Part shown: positions 7,648-18,590 of the stretch, piece by piece | Layout: every line of letters begins with the position of its first letter | How positions within the stretch are numbered: the stretch's first letter is position 1 | From: Pseudomonas grimontii | Lineage (GTDB): Bacteria; Pseudomonadota; Gammaproteobacteria; Pseudomonadales; Pseudomonadaceae | Assembly: GCF_007858185.1 (NCBI RefSeq) | Contig: NZ_VFES01000001.1 | Location: forward strand, 186,001 to 250,000 | DNA length: 64,000 bases | Reading direction: 5' to 3' | Made by a program: the position numbers and the translations under genes | Notes under the pieces: generated by a model | Seen by the model: the letters and a program-made list of their open reading frames with translations, nothing else | What the model was told of the DNA's origin: nothing | Database searches by the model: none

Positions 7648-9201
7648 ATGCAGTTGATTGAACATGCCGACTCGCCGCGCTCCATTCGCCTGCACGAGCG
7701 CGACAACGTAGTGATCGTGGTCAACGACCAGGGCGTACCGGCCGGGACCGAGTTCCCGGACGGCCTGGTGACCGTGGATTTCATCCCCCAGAGCCACAAA
7801 GTGACCCTGGAAGACATCCCCGAAGGCGGTCAGATTATTCGCTACGGCCAGACCATCGGTTACGCCCTGGCGCCGATTCCGCGCGGCAGTTGGGTCCAGG
7901 AGGATCAACTGCGCATGCCGACCGCGCCGCCGCTGGACAGCTTGCCGCTGTCCACCGAGGTGCCTGAAACCCAGGCACCGTTGGAGGGGTTTACCTTCGA
8001 AGGCTATCGCAACGCCGACGGCACCGTGGGCACGCGCAATATCCTCGGCATCACCACCACGGTGCAGTGCGTGACGGGTGTGCTGGACCATGCGGTCAAG
8101 CGCATCAAGGACGAATTGTTGCCCAAGTACCCCCACGTCGATGACGTGGTGGCGCTGACCCACAGCTACGGCTGTGGGGTGGCGATTACTGCGACGGATG
8201 CCTACATCCCGATCCGTACCGTACGCAACCTGGCGCGCAACCCGAACCTGGGCGGCGAAGCCCTGGTGATCGGCCTGGGCTGCGAGAAATTGCAGGCCGG
8301 GCAGGTGATGCACGACAACGACAGCTCCGTCGACCTCAGCGAGCCATGGCTGTATCGGTTGCAGGATTCCAGTCATGGCTTTACCGAGATGATCGAGCAG
8401 ATCATGGACTTGGCCGAAGTCCGCCTGAAGAAGCTCGACCAGCGCCGCCGGGAAACCGTGCCGGCGTCCGAGCTGATCCTGGGCATGCAGTGCGGCGGCA
8501 GTGATGCGTTTTCCGGTATCACCGCCAACCCGGCGCTGGGCTATGCCTCGGATTTGTTGCTGCGGGCGGGGGCGACGGTGATGTTTTCCGAAGTCACCGA
8601 AGTGCGTGATGCCATCTATCTGCTGACTTCGCGTGCGCAGACCAAGGAAATTGCCCAGGAGCTGGTGCGGGAAATGGACTGGTACGACCGTTACCTGGCC
8701 AAGGGCGAGGCGGATCGCAGTGCCAATACCACGCCGGGCAACAAGAAGGGCGGGTTGTCGAACATTGTCGAGAAGTCCCTGGGTTCCATCGTCAAGTCCG
8801 GCAGCAGCGCGATCAACGGTGTGCTGGGCCCGGGCGAGCGCTTCAAAAGCAAGGGTCTGATCTTTTGCGCGACGCCGGCCAGTGATTTTGTCTGCGGCAC
8901 GCTGCAATTGGCGGCGGGGATGAACCTGCATGTGTTCACCACCGGGCGTGGCACGCCTTACGGGTTGGCGATGGCGCCGGTGGTGAAGGTTTCGACGCGT
9001 ACAGAGCTGGCACAGCGCTGGCCGGACCTCATCGATATCGACGCCGGGCGCATTGCCACCGGGCGCGCGACCATCGAGGAGCTGGGCTGGGAGTTGTTCC
9101 ACTTCTATCTGGACGTGGCCAGCGGTAAGAAGCAGACCTGGGCGGAGCATCACAAGCTGCATAACGACATTACGTTGTTCAACCCGGCGCCGATCACCTG
9201 A
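7648..9201 (+). CDS. garD: Galactarate dehydratase
   Basis: A 517-residue iron-dependent UxaA-family dehydratase that makes 5-keto-4-deoxyglucarate, the kdgD substrate. The N-terminal SAF-like domain covers about residues 1-80. The catalytic part carries [53 protein letters not shown] and [23 protein letters not shown] at 7648 is chosen over GTG at 7645 because GAGAGG (7635-7640) is better spaced from it. The reading frame is a few bases from the end of the transporter gene, so the two are co-transcribed. No glucarate dehydratase gene is in the window. Confidence 0.9.
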   Translation: MQLIEHADSPRSIRLHERDNVVIVVNDQGVPAGTEFPDGLVTVDFIPQSHKVTLEDIPEGGQIIRYGQTIGYALAPIPRGSWVQEDQLRMPTAPPLDSLPLSTEVPETQAPLEGFTFEGYRNADGTVGTRNILGITTTVQCVTGVLDHAVKRIKDELLPKYPHVDDVVALTHSYGCGVAITATDAYIPIRTVRNLARNPNLGGEALVIGLGCEKLQAGQVMHDNDSSVDLSEPWLYRLQDSSHGFTEMIEQIMDLAEVRLKKLDQRRRETVPASELILGMQCGGSDAFSGITANPALGYASDLLLRAGATVMFSEVTEVRDAIYLLTSRAQTKEIAQELVREMDWYDRYLAKGEADRSANTTPGNKKGGLSNIVEKSLGSIVKSGSSAINGVLGPGERFKSKGLIFCATPASDFVCGTLQLAAGMNLHVFTTGRGTPYGLAMAPVVKVSTRTELAQRWPDLIDIDAGRIATGRATIEELGWELFHFYLDVASGKKQTWAEHHKLHNDITLFNPAPIT

Positions 9202-9225
9202 GACCGAGTCGCCTGCATCGGGGTT

Positions 9226-9306
9226 AAGCCCCCTCCCACACTCGACCGCATTCCTACAGGATAAATGCGGTCAAACTGTGGGAGGGGGCTTGCCCCCGAT
9301 AGCGGT
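9226..9306. repeat. REPIN-like inverted REP pair
   Basis: AAGCCCCCTCCCACA (9226-9240) and its inverse TGTGGGAGGGGGCTT (9277-9291) flank an inner inverted repeat, GACCGCATT / AATGCGGTC. The right half continues as GCCCCCGATAGCGGT. It lies between garD and the AEC transporter gene. Confidence 0.85.
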
Positions 9307-9377
9307 CTATCGGGCACTGCGCGTTTGTATGGCTTATCATTAGCCACCTAACGACGCTCACCAAGGTTCTCCCCGGC

Positions 9378-10319
9378 ATGCTGGCTATCTTCCTCACCAC
9401 CCTCACCATCACCGCGCCGGTATTCGCCATGCTGTTCCTGGGTGTGCTGCTCAAGCGCATCAACTGGATCAACGACAACTTTATCCACACGGCTTCGTCC
9501 CTGGTGTTCAACGTCACCATGCCGGCGTTGCTGTTCCTGGGCATCCTGCATGCCGACCTGCACTCGGCGCTCAAGCCGGGTTTGCTGATCTATTTTGCCG
9601 TTGCCACGCTGGTGAGCTTTGTCCTGGCCTGGGGCTGGGCGATCTTTCGCTGCAAGCGTGAAGACCGCGGTATCTACACCCAGGGCGCCTTTCGCGGCAA
9701 TAACGGGGTGATCGGCCTGGCCCTGGCCGCCAGCATGTACGGCGACTACGGCATCTCCCTCGGCGCGATCCTCGCGGCGCTGGTGATCCTCTTCTACAAC
9801 ACGCTCTCGACCATCGTGCTGGCGGTGTACAGCCCGGTGATCAAGTCCGACCCGTGGAGCATCTTCAAAAGTGTGGTGGCCAACCCGCTGATCATCAGCG
9901 TGATCGTGGCGGCACCGTTTGCCTATTTCCAGCTCGGCCTGCCCGGCTGGCTGGAAAAATCCATGCAGTACCTGGCGGACACCACCTTGCCGCTGGCATT
10001 GATCTGTATTGGTGGCACATTGTCCCTGGCGGCGTTGCGCAAGAGCGGCAATATGGCGCTGAGCGCGAGCTTGATGAAGATGGTCTGGCTGCCGGTGGTC
10101 GCGACTCTGGGCGCGTGGCTGCTGGGCTTTCGCGGGCCGGAGTTGGGGATTCTGTTCCTGTACTTCGGCGCACCGACCGCCGCGGCGAGCTTCGTGATGG
10201 CCAGGGCGGCCGAGGGCAATCATGAACTGGCGGCGGCGATTATCGTGATCACCACGCTGATGGCGGCAGTGACCACGAATATCGGGATTTTCGTGTTGCA
10301 GGCGGGTGGCTGGATCTAA
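9378..10319 (+). CDS. AEC (auxin efflux carrier) family transporter
   Basis: A 313-residue membrane protein with about ten hydrophobic segments in two similar halves. The first half starts PVFAMLFLGVLLKRINWIND and the second has NPLIISVIVAAPFAYFQLGL. Conserved AEC elements are SLVFNVTMPALLF in helix 2, GNNGVIGLALAASMYG in the middle, and FGAPTAAASFVMARA with a Gly-Pro hinge near the end. The family exports or takes up small organic acids such as malate. No specific substrate can be assigned. It ends four bases inside the convergent decarboxylase-family gene. Confidence 0.85.
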   Translation: MLAIFLTTLTITAPVFAMLFLGVLLKRINWINDNFIHTASSLVFNVTMPALLFLGILHADLHSALKPGLLIYFAVATLVSFVLAWGWAIFRCKREDRGIYTQGAFRGNNGVIGLALAASMYGDYGISLGAILAALVILFYNTLSTIVLAVYSPVIKSDPWSIFKSVVANPLIISVIVAAPFAYFQLGLPGWLEKSMQYLADTTLPLALICIGGTLSLAALRKSGNMALSASLMKMVWLPVVATLGAWLLGFRGPELGILFLYFGAPTAAASFVMARAAEGNHELAAAIIVITTLMAAVTTNIGIFVLQAGGWI

Positions 10320-10696
10320 CCTTCTTTCTGATAGGTGTCGATCACTTCCTGCGCCGCCCGAAACGCATCAATCGCCGCCGGTACGCCGGCATACACCGCG
10401 CAATGCAGCAGCGCTTCGCGAATTTCCTCCACGGTGCAGCCATTGTTCAGCGCGCCGCGTACGTGGCCCTTGAGCTCCTGCGGGCACTTGAGCGCGGTGA
10501 GGGCGGCGAGGGTGATCAGGCTGCGCGTCTTCAGCGGCAAGCCTTCGCGGGTCCACACGCTGCCCCAGGCGTGTTCGTTGACGAAGTCCTGCAGTGGCTG
10601 AGTGAACTCGGTGGCGTTGCCCAGGGCGCGGTCGACGAATACATCGCCCATCACCTGGCGACGCATTTCAACCCCGGGCTTTTTCTGATCGGTCAT
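10316..10696 (-). CDS. Carboxymuconolactone decarboxylase family protein (PcaC-like)
   Basis: A 126-residue alpha-helical protein with the AhpD/CMD fold. The text HAWGSVWTREGLPLKTRSLI and ELKGHVRGALNNGCTVEEIR is close to true 4-carboxymuconolactone decarboxylases, which act in protocatechuate degradation. The pca cluster is not nearby, so the assignment to that reaction rests on similarity only. It overlaps the end of the exchanger gene upstream by four bases, so they are translationally coupled. It also overlaps the convergent AEC gene by four bases. Confidence 0.75.
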   Translation of the reverse strand: MTDQKKPGVEMRRQVMGDVFVDRALGNATEFTQPLQDFVNEHAWGSVWTREGLPLKTRSLITLAALTALKCPQELKGHVRGALNNGCTVEEIREALLHCAVYAGVPAAIDAFRAAQEVIDTYQKEG

Positions 10697-11787
10697 TGCG
10701 ATTCCCTCTTGTGTTGGCGGCGCCAGGCTCGCAGCGTGCTGAACAACAGGAAAGCCACCAGCACTGGCAGGACGTAATACAGCATCAGTTGTTCAAGCTT
10801 GTTGGCCAGGGGCATGCCGGTGGTGAACGACATCACATGCAGTCCATACGCCAGGTACAGGCCCAACAGCACCAGGCCTTCGGCGCGGGTGACGCGGTAA
10901 CCGGTATAAAACACCGGCAGGCACAGCACCACCACGCCAAGCATCACCGGCAAGTCGAAGTCCAGGGCGTTGGGCGACACCGACAGCGGCGAGGGCGCGA
11001 GCAGCGCGGTCAGCCCCAATACGCCCAGCAGGTTGAACAGGTTGCTGCCGATCACGTTGCCTACGGCAATTTCCCGCTGGCCGCGCAGGGCGGCAACCAG
11101 TGAGGTGGCCAGGCATGGCAGCGATGTGCCGACGCCGATCAGCGTGAGGCCGATGATGCGCTCCGACAGGCCCAGGTCCGCCGCCACATCCACCGCTGCG
11201 CCGAGCAGCAAGTGCCCGGCCAGCACCAGGATCAACAGCCCGCCGAGCATCTGCAGCACACTGCTTAGCCAGGGCGCCCGGGCGACGGTATCCAGGGTGC
11301 GCGGACGGCGGGAATGGCGAGTCTGGTAATGCAGCACGCCGAGGTAGGCCAGCAGGGCAATCAGCAGCAGCAGGCCGTCGACCGGTGTCAGCTCTTCATT
11401 CGCCGCCAGGGTAAACACCAGCAACCCCGCGAGGATCATCATCGGAATATCCAGGCGCACCAGCTGCCGCGAGACGCGCAGGGGGATGATCAGCGCCGAC
11501 AGGCCCAGGGTCACGAGGATGTTGAAGATACTGCTGCCGATCACGCTGCCCACGGCAATGTCGGTATTGCCGGCCAGGGTGGCCTGCAGGCTGACGGTCA
11601 TCTGTGGCGCGCTGCTGCCGAACGCGACGACCGTAAGGCCGATGATCAGCGGCCGCACCTTGAGGCTGGCGGCCAGGCGCACGGCGGCGCGCACCAGGAT
11701 TTCGGCGCCGAGGATCAGCAGCAACAGGCCGCTGACCAGTTCAAGCAGGCTCCAGGGCGAGAGGGCGGTTAATCCGAAAATGGCCAG
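10693..11787 (-). CDS. CaCA-superfamily (sodium/calcium exchanger-like) membrane protein with altered ion-binding residues
   Basis: About 364 residues and ten membrane segments arranged as two inverted alpha repeats. Repeat 1 reads LTVVAFGSSAPQMTVSLQA and repeat 2 reads LIGVGTSLPCLATSLVAAL. Characterised exchangers have Glu after the Pro in both repeats. Here the residues are Gln and Cys, so ordinary Na+/Ca2+ exchange is doubtful. The common start codons only allow a start at TTG 11724, which cuts helix 1. The frame stays open to CTG 11787, giving AIFGLTALSPWSLLELVSG, and that fuller helix is preferred, although the start codon is uncertain. It is followed by the PcaC-like gene and preceded by the RlpA-like gene. 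Confidence 0.75.
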   Translation of the reverse strand: MAIFGLTALSPWSLLELVSGLLLLILGAEILVRAAVRLAASLKVRPLIIGLTVVAFGSSAPQMTVSLQATLAGNTDIAVGSVIGSSIFNILVTLGLSALIIPLRVSRQLVRLDIPMMILAGLLVFTLAANEELTPVDGLLLLIALLAYLGVLHYQTRHSRRPRTLDTVARAPWLSSVLQMLGGLLILVLAGHLLLGAAVDVAADLGLSERIIGLTLIGVGTSLPCLATSLVAALRGQREIAVGNVIGSNLFNLLGVLGLTALLAPSPLSVSPNALDFDLPVMLGVVVLCLPVFYTGYRVTRAEGLVLLGLYLAYGLHVMSFTTGMPLANKLEQLMLYYVLPVLVAFLLFSTLRAWRRQHKRESQ

Positions 11788-11797
11788 GGCTCCCTCT

Positions 11798-12169
11798 TCA
11801 GTTGCTCAGGGCTTGCACGCGAACCCGTGCAGTGCCGCTGCTCAGCATGCCCAGTTGCTCGGCAGCCTTGCGTGATAGATCGATCAAGCGCCCGCGGGTA
11901 TGCGGGCCGCGATCGTTGATGCGGACCACGACGGATTTGTCGTTGTCGAGATTGGTGACCTTGACCTGGGTGCCGAAGGGCAGTTGCCGGTGGGCGGCGG
12001 TCAGGGCGTTCTGGTTGAAAGGTTCACCGCTGGCGGTTTTTTTGCCATGGTGCTTGGCGCCGTAATAAGAGGCGGTGCCGGTTTCGTTGTAGCCGTTGGG
12101 GTCGATGAGGCCGCTGGCGCAGCCGGCCAGTAGGGAGAACAGGGCTAAAAGGCCAAGTAAACGCTTCAT
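11798..12169 (-). CDS. RlpA-like double-psi beta-barrel lipoprotein
   Basis: A 123-residue outer-membrane lipoprotein candidate. [19 protein letters not shown] is a lipoprotein signal with lipobox LAGC. The mature part is a minimal DPBB domain with [32 protein letters not shown] and [19 protein letters not shown], as in RlpA septal lytic transglycosylases, whose catalytic Asp lies in NDRGP. There is no C-terminal SPOR domain, so it is much shorter than RlpA itself. An in-frame upstream extension to 12250 is REP sequence and is rejected. Confidence 0.85.
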   Translation of the reverse strand: MKRLLGLLALFSLLAGCASGLIDPNGYNETGTASYYGAKHHGKKTASGEPFNQNALTAAHRQLPFGTQVKVTNLDNDKSVVVRINDRGPHTRGRLIDLSRKAAEQLGMLSSGTARVRVQALSN

Positions 12170-12209
12170 TTCCAAGCTTACCCCTGTATCGAATATGGGC
12201 GCGGGCTTA

Positions 12210-12298
12210 TGTGGGAGGGGGCTTGCCCCCGATAGCGTTCTGTCAGACACAGATGTGCAAGCTGATAGACCGCTATCGGGGGCAAGCCCCCTCCCACA
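12210..12298. repeat. REPIN (inverted REP pair)
   Basis: TGTGGGAGGGGGCTTGCCCC opens the element, and its near-perfect inverse (GGGGCAAGCCCCCTCCCACA) closes it. The inner arms are GATAGCG/CGCTATC. It separates the RlpA-like gene from gatB. Confidence 0.9.
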
Positions 12299-12343
12299 GG
12301 GTCCGAGGCAATTATGAAATCTGCCTCGGGCTAATCATTGCAA

Positions 12344-13789
12344 TCAGCCTTCGAGCTTGCTTTTCAGCAGTTCGTTCACCTGTTGCGGGTTGGCCTTGCC
12401 TTTGGAGGCTTTCATCGCCTGGCCGACAAAGAAGCCGAACATCTTGCCGCGCTTGGCTTCGTCTGCCGCACGGTACTGTTCGACCTGCTCGGCGTTGGCC
12501 GCCAGCATTTCATCCAGCACGGCGGAGATGGCGCCGCTGTCGGTGACTTGCTTGAGACCGCGCTTGTCGATGATCTCGTCGGCGCTGCCTTCACCGTTGG
12601 CCATGGCTTCGAACACGGTCTTGGCGATTTTGCCGGAGATGGTGTTGTCCTTGATGCGCAGCAGCATGCCGCCCAATTGCTCGGCCGACACCGGCGCTTC
12701 GTCGATCTCCAGGCCCTGTTTGTTTAACAGGCTGCCCAGCTCGACCATCACCCAGTTGGCCGCCAGCTTGGCGTCACCGGCAATGCTCACGACTTTTTCG
12801 AAGTAGTCGGCTTGCTCACGGCTCGAAGCCAGCACGCTGGCATCGTAGACCGACAGGCCGAACTGCGCCTGGAAACGCTCGCGTTTTTGCGGTGGCAATT
12901 CCGGCAGGGTGGCGCGGATGTCATTGAGGAACGAATCTTCAAGCACCACCGGCAACAGGTCCGGATCGGGGAAGTAACGGTAGTCGTTGGCTTCCTCTTT
13001 GCTGCGCATGGCGCGGGTTTCGTCTTTGTTCGGGTCGTACAGGCGCGTTTGCTGGATCACCTTGCCGCCGTCCTCGATCAGTTCGATCTGGCGACGCACT
13101 TCGGTGTTGATCGCCTTCTCGATGAAGCGGAACGAGTTGACGTTCTTGATCTCGCAGCGAGTGCCGTACTCGACCTGGCCTTTTGGCCGCACCGAGACGT
13201 TGCAGTCGCAACGCAGCGAGCCTTCGGCCATGTTGCCGTCACAGATGCCCAGGTAACGCACCAGCGCGTGGATCGTCTTGACGTAGGCCACGGCTTCCTT
13301 GGCGCTGCGCATGTCCGGCTCGGACACGATCTCCAGCAGCGGCGTGCCGGCACGGTTCAGGTCGATACCGGTGGCACCGTTGAACTCTTCGTGCAGGCTC
13401 TTGCCGGCGTCTTCTTCCAGGTGCGCACGGGTGACGCCGACACGCTTGATGGTGCCGTCTTCCAGCGGGATGTCCAGGTAGCCCTTGCCGACGATCGGCA
13501 ATTCCATCTGGCTGATCTGGTAGCCCTTGGGCAGGTCCGGGTAGAAGTAGTTCTTGCGCGCGAACACGTTGTGCTGGCCGATCTCGGCGTCAATCGCCAG
13601 GCCGAACATCACCGCCATGCGCACCGCTTCCTGGTTCAGCACCGGCAGTACGCCGGGCATGCCCAGGTCGACCAGACTGGCCTGGGTATTCGGCTCGGCA
13701 CCGAACGTGGTGGCGCTACCGGAGAAAATCTTCGATTGGGTGGCGAGCTGGGTATGAATCTCCAGTCCGATCACAACTTCCCATTGCAT
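12344..13789 (-). CDS. gatB: Aspartyl/glutamyl-tRNA amidotransferase subunit B
   Basis: A 481-residue subunit of the GatCAB complex, which amidates Glu-tRNA(Gln) and/or Asp-tRNA(Asn). The N-terminus [20 protein letters not shown] and the cradle-domain text [23 protein letters not shown] block, [14 protein letters not shown] and [20 protein letters not shown] are diagnostic. The C-terminal YqeY-like tail ends [18 protein letters not shown] and contacts tRNA. It is the last gene of gatC-gatA-gatB, with short spacers. Confidence 0.97.
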   Translation of the reverse strand: MQWEVVIGLEIHTQLATQSKIFSGSATTFGAEPNTQASLVDLGMPGVLPVLNQEAVRMAVMFGLAIDAEIGQHNVFARKNYFYPDLPKGYQISQMELPIVGKGYLDIPLEDGTIKRVGVTRAHLEEDAGKSLHEEFNGATGIDLNRAGTPLLEIVSEPDMRSAKEAVAYVKTIHALVRYLGICDGNMAEGSLRCDCNVSVRPKGQVEYGTRCEIKNVNSFRFIEKAINTEVRRQIELIEDGGKVIQQTRLYDPNKDETRAMRSKEEANDYRYFPDPDLLPVVLEDSFLNDIRATLPELPPQKRERFQAQFGLSVYDASVLASSREQADYFEKVVSIAGDAKLAANWVMVELGSLLNKQGLEIDEAPVSAEQLGGMLLRIKDNTISGKIAKTVFEAMANGEGSADEIIDKRGLKQVTDSGAISAVLDEMLAANAEQVEQYRAADEAKRGKMFGFFVGQAMKASKGKANPQQVNELLKSKLEG

Positions 13790-13799
13790 AGTGTTTTCC

Positions 13800-15251
13800 T
13801 CAGAAGCCGGTAGGGGTGCGAGTGTGCCAGTCGGTGTTCAACTGGTACTGGTGCGCCACATTGAGCAGGCGGCCTTCCTGGAAATACGGGGCGAGCAATT
13901 GCACGCCCACCGGCAGGCCATCGACGAAACCGGCAGGCATGGACAAGCCCGGCAGGCCCGCGAGGTTGGCGGTGATGGTGTAGAGGTCTTCCAGGTACTC
14001 GGCAATCGGGTCGCCGGTCTTGGCGCCGATTTTCCAGGCCGGGTTCGGCGTGGTTGGGCCGAGGATCACGTCGACTTCTTCAAAGGCAGCCATGAAGTCG
14101 TTCTTGATCAGGCGCCGGATTTTTTGCGCCTTGAGGTAGTACGCGTCGTAATAGCCGGCCGACAGGGCGTAGGCACCGACCATGATCCGGCGTTGAACTT
14201 CGGCACCGAAGCCTTCACCTCGGGAGCGTTTGTACAGGTCGGTCAGGTCCTTCGGGTTTTCGCAGCGGTAGCCGAAGCGCACGCCGTCGAAACGCGACAG
14301 GTTGGAGGAGGCTTCTGCCGGCGCGATCACGTAGTAGGCAGGAATCGCATGCTGGTTGTTCGGCAGGCTGATTTCCTTGATCACCGCGCCGAGCTTTTCC
14401 AGCTCCTTGACGCTGTTGTGCACCAATTCGGCGATGCGCGGGTCGAGACCGGCGCTGAAGTATTCCTTCGGCACGCCGATGCGCAGGCCCTTGAGCGAGG
14501 TATTGAGGCTGGCGCTGTAGTCCGGCACCGGTTCATCGATGCTGGTGGAGTCCTGGGCGTCGAAGCCTGCCATGCCTTGTAACAAAGTTGCGCAGTCTTC
14601 GGCTGTGCGGGCCAGGGTGCCGCCCTGATCGAGGCTGGAGGCGTAGGCGATCATGCCCCAACGGGAAACGCGACCGTAGGTCGGCTTCAGGCCGGTGAGG
14701 TTGGTGAAGGCCGCCGGCTGGCGGATCGAGCCGCCGGTGTCGGTGGCCGTGGCGGCCGGCAGGAAGCGCGCGGCAACGGCCGCAGCCGAACCGCCGGACG
14801 AACCGCCGGGCACGTGTTCCAGGTTCCACGGGTTCTTGACTGCGCCGTAGTAGCTAGACTCGTTGGCCGACCCCATGGCGAATTCGTCCATGTTGGTCTT
14901 GCCCAGGGTCACGGCCCCGGCAGCGGCCAGCTTGGATACCACGGTGGCGTCGTAGGGCGCCTTGAAGTTGTCGAGCATCTTCGAGCCGCAGCTGGTGCGA
15001 ATGCCCTGGGTGCAGAACAGGTCCTTGTGGGCGATAGGTGCACCCAGCAGGGCACCGTTTTCACCGTTGGCGCGGCGTACATCCGCGGCCTTGGCCTGGC
15101 TCAAGGCCAGCTCTTCGGTGAGGCTGATGAAGCTGTTGACCTTGGGATCCAGCTCGGCGATGCGCGCAAGCAGGGTCTTGGTCAGCTCTTCGGAAGAAAA
15201 CTTTTTGTCGGCGAGACCGCGGGCGATCTCGGCCAGAGTCATGTGATGCAT
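13800..15251 (-). CDS. gatA: Aspartyl/glutamyl-tRNA amidotransferase subunit A
   Basis: A 483-residue amidase-signature subunit that hydrolyses glutamine and channels ammonia to GatB. The catalytic Ser-cisSer-Lys triad is visible: Lys in [12 protein letters not shown], the serines in [14 protein letters not shown], and [12 protein letters not shown]. The C-terminal [20 protein letters not shown] is also typical. Ten bases separate it from gatB and 16 from gatC, consistent with one transcript. Confidence 0.97.
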   Translation of the reverse strand: MHHMTLAEIARGLADKKFSSEELTKTLLARIAELDPKVNSFISLTEELALSQAKAADVRRANGENGALLGAPIAHKDLFCTQGIRTSCGSKMLDNFKAPYDATVVSKLAAAGAVTLGKTNMDEFAMGSANESSYYGAVKNPWNLEHVPGGSSGGSAAAVAARFLPAATATDTGGSIRQPAAFTNLTGLKPTYGRVSRWGMIAYASSLDQGGTLARTAEDCATLLQGMAGFDAQDSTSIDEPVPDYSASLNTSLKGLRIGVPKEYFSAGLDPRIAELVHNSVKELEKLGAVIKEISLPNNQHAIPAYYVIAPAEASSNLSRFDGVRFGYRCENPKDLTDLYKRSRGEGFGAEVQRRIMVGAYALSAGYYDAYYLKAQKIRRLIKNDFMAAFEEVDVILGPTTPNPAWKIGAKTGDPIAEYLEDLYTITANLAGLPGLSMPAGFVDGLPVGVQLLAPYFQEGRLLNVAHQYQLNTDWHTRTPTGF

Positions 15252-15267
15252 TGCAGGCTCTTTCCCT

Positions 15268-15555
15268 TTAGTCGATGACTTTCGGAACCAGGTACAGGCC
15301 GTTTTCGACCGCTGGCGCGATGGACTGGTAGGCCTCGCGATTATTGCGCTCGGTCACGACGTCTGCGCGCAGGCGCTGGCTGGCTTCCAGCGGGTGAGCC
15401 AGGGGCTCGATGCCGTCGGTATTCACGGCCTGCATTTGGTCAACCAGCCCTAGAATGCTGTTCAGGGCTGCGGTGGTCTGTGGAAGATCGGCTTCATTCA
15501 GGCCAAGCGAGGCCAGATGAGCGATTTTTTCCACGTCGGAGCGTTCAAGCGCCAT
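15268..15555 (-). CDS. gatC: Aspartyl/glutamyl-tRNA amidotransferase subunit C
   Basis: A 95-residue stabilising subunit that wraps between GatA and GatB. It matches the family in length and in [20 protein letters not shown] at the start, the middle [18 protein letters not shown], and the end [13 protein letters not shown]. It is first in the gatCAB operon, transcribed divergently from mreB across a 210-base gap that must contain both promoters. Confidence 0.96.
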   Translation of the reverse strand: MALERSDVEKIAHLASLGLNEADLPQTTAALNSILGLVDQMQAVNTDGIEPLAHPLEASQRLRADVVTERNNREAYQSIAPAVENGLYLVPKVID

Positions 15556-15753
15556 GGGAATCTCCAGTGGAAAACAGAACGGAGGCTGTCCGTGTGTTAG
15601 ATTGTCGGAACACTACCGCATTTCTACGGTCTTACGGCCGCGATTGTGGGGGTTGGTGCACAGAAAGTCGGCCAATTTAGCACATTGGCGCCTTGCCCAA
15701 AATCCCTGTCGTTGTTAGAGTTTGCCGCACTTTTTTACCCACGCGTTGCCTAG

Positions 15754-16803
<1,050 letters not shown>

Positions 16804-16830
16804 GATCGTTGGTTGCACCATGTTTCGCCC

Positions 16831-16858
16831 ACAGGCAGCACTTTGCAGTGCTGCCTGT
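16831..16858 (+). other. Perfect 12-bp hairpin in the mreB-mreC spacer
   Basis: ACAGGCAGCACT and AGTGCTGCCTGT are separated by TTGC. There is no following T-tract, so intrinsic termination is unlikely. An mRNA-stability or attenuating stem is a better guess. Confidence 0.5.
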
Positions 16859-16971
16859 TGGCGTTTATCTTCTTCAATCTGCATCCAGGCCGGTTAGATG
16901 CCGTATGAATAAAGAGAATATTTGCCTGGGAGGAGCGGCTTATTAAACCGCTTTTCGCCAAAGGCCCCTCA

Positions 16972-18051
16972 TTGGGCGTGCGCTTATTGGTGCTGGTCGT
17001 GCTTTCGGTCGCATTGATGGTGGTCGATGCCCGCTTTGCACTGCTCAAGCCGGTGCGTAGCCAAATGTCGCTGGTGTTGATGCAGACCTACTGGATCACC
17101 GACCTGCCGCAACGTCTCTACCAGGGCGTGGCCAGCCAATTTGGCAGCCGCACCGAGCTGGTTGCCGAGAACGAAAAACTCAAGACCGAAAACCTGCTGT
17201 TGCAGGGGCGCATGCAAAAGCTGGCGGCCCTCACCGAGCAGAACGTTCGGCTGCGCGAGTTGCTCAACTCTTCCGCGTTGGTCAACGAAAAGGTCGAAGT
17301 GGCCGAATTGATCGGCATGGATCCCAACCCCTTTACCCATCGCATCATCATCAACAAGGGTGAACGTGACGGAGTGGTCCTTGGTCAGCCGGTACTGGAT
17401 GCTCGGGGACTGATGGGGCAGGTCGTAGAGTTGATGCCCTACACCTCGCGGGTCCTGCTGCTGACGGACACCACCCACAGCATTCCGGTGCAGGTGAACC
17501 GTAACGGCTTGCGCGCGATCGCCAGCGGCACCGGCAACCCTGAGCGCCTGGAATTGCGTCACGTCGCGGACACGGCCGACATCAAGGAAGGCGACCTGTT
17601 GGTCAGCTCCGGCCTGGGCCAGCGCTTCCCGGCGGGTTACCCGGTGGCAACGGTCAAGGAAGTGATCCACGATTCCGGCCAGCCATTCGCCATTGTGCGC
17701 GCCGTGCCCACTGCCGCCCTGAACCGCAGCCGCTACCTGTTGCTGGTGTTCAGCGACAATCGCACTCCGGAAGAGCGCGCCAACGACGCCGCCCAGGCCC
17801 AGGAAGCGGAAGACAAGAAGAACGGCACTGCGCCGATCATTCCCGCGACCGTGCCCAAGCCTCAGTCGACTACCCCCGTTGTACCGGCGGCAACTCCGGC
17901 AGCTACTGCGCCTGTGGCCACACCGGTCAAGCCGGCGGCCCATAGCGTGCACCCGGTGAAGCCGACTGCCGCGAAACCACCTGCCACCACGACGCCCGCT
18001 GCGAAGCCTCCAGCCGCAGCCCCGGCAACCACACGGCAGAGGGAGGAATAA
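16972..18051 (+). CDS. mreC: Cell shape-determining protein MreC
   Basis: A periplasmic, membrane-anchored elongasome protein. It has one N-terminal membrane segment (LLVLVVLSVALMVVDARF), a coiled coil around residues 60-95 (LVAENEKLKTENLLLQGRMQ), the double beta-barrel core with VAELIGMDPNPFTHRIIINK, and a low-complexity Ala/Pro/Thr/Lys tail from about residue 275. The start is unsettled. TTG 16972 has AAAGG seven bases upstream. However, the frame stays open back to a strong GGGAGGAG (16928-16935) followed six bases later by ATT (16942), which would add IKPLFAKGPS, a plausible cytoplasmic tail. Confidence 0.93.
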   Translation: MGVRLLVLVVLSVALMVVDARFALLKPVRSQMSLVLMQTYWITDLPQRLYQGVASQFGSRTELVAENEKLKTENLLLQGRMQKLAALTEQNVRLRELLNSSALVNEKVEVAELIGMDPNPFTHRIIINKGERDGVVLGQPVLDARGLMGQVVELMPYTSRVLLLTDTTHSIPVQVNRNGLRAIASGTGNPERLELRHVADTADIKEGDLLVSSGLGQRFPAGYPVATVKEVIHDSGQPFAIVRAVPTAALNRSRYLLLVFSDNRTPEERANDAAQAQEAEDKKNGTAPIIPATVPKPQSTTPVVPAATPAATAPVATPVKPAAHSVHPVKPTAAKPPATTTPAAKPPAAAPATTRQREE

Positions 18052-18539
18052 TGGCCGGTACTCATTCGAGCAATGGCTGGATCGTCTGGCTGACATTCGC
18101 CATCGGCCTGCTGCTCAGCGTTTCGCCGCTGCCGCAGTTCATGGAGATCCTGCGTCCGCTCTGGCTGGCATTGCTGCTGGCATTCTGGTCGCTGAACCTG
18201 CCGCATAAAGTGGGCATGGTTACCGCCATGTTCCTGGGCTTGGCGGAAGATGTGCTGTATGGCACCTTGCTGGGCCAGAACGCGTTGATCCTGACCCTGA
18301 TCACCTTCCTGGTGCTGTCGTTGCAGCAGCGCCTGCGGATGTTCCCGATGTGGCAGCAATGCCTGGTGATCCTGGTGATCTTCGGCCTGGCGCAGTTGGT
18401 ACAGCTGTGGCTCAGTGCCTTGACCGGTAACCGCCAGCCAACCCTGGCGCTGGTATTGCCGGCCCTGGTCAGTGCGCTGCTGTGGCCGTGGATCAGTTTC
18501 GGCCTGCGCGGGTTACGTCGTCGCTATAAAATCAATTGA
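18051..18539 (+). CDS. mreD: Rod shape-determining protein MreD
   Basis: A 162-residue integral membrane protein with five hydrophobic segments, partner of MreC in the elongasome. The text VSPLPQFMEILRPLWLALLL near the N-terminus and MFLGLAEDVLYGTLLGQNAL in the middle are conserved in gammaproteobacterial MreD. Its ATG overlaps the mreC stop by one base, which gives translational coupling. Confidence 0.95.
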   Translation: MAGTHSSNGWIVWLTFAIGLLLSVSPLPQFMEILRPLWLALLLAFWSLNLPHKVGMVTAMFLGLAEDVLYGTLLGQNALILTLITFLVLSLQQRLRMFPMWQQCLVILVIFGLAQLVQLWLSALTGNRQPTLALVLPALVSALLWPWISFGLRGLRRRYKIN

Positions 18540-18590
18540 ATGGATTGCGAGGCTCTGCCTGGTTATCGAACTCCACAGGGAGAGCCTGCA

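Noticed and set aside
6158..9162. Long minus-strand frames opposite the transporter gene and garD
   Set aside because: Both plus-strand genes have clear family motifs. The antisense products are repetitive and unlike any protein family.
12170..12250. N-terminal extension of the RlpA-like protein
   Set aside because: The added residues are encoded by REP sequence and would hide the lipoprotein signal peptide.
16831..16858. Rho-independent terminator after mreB
   Set aside because: The stem is perfect, but the following bases (TGGCGTTTATC) lack a T-run. It is recorded as a hairpin only.
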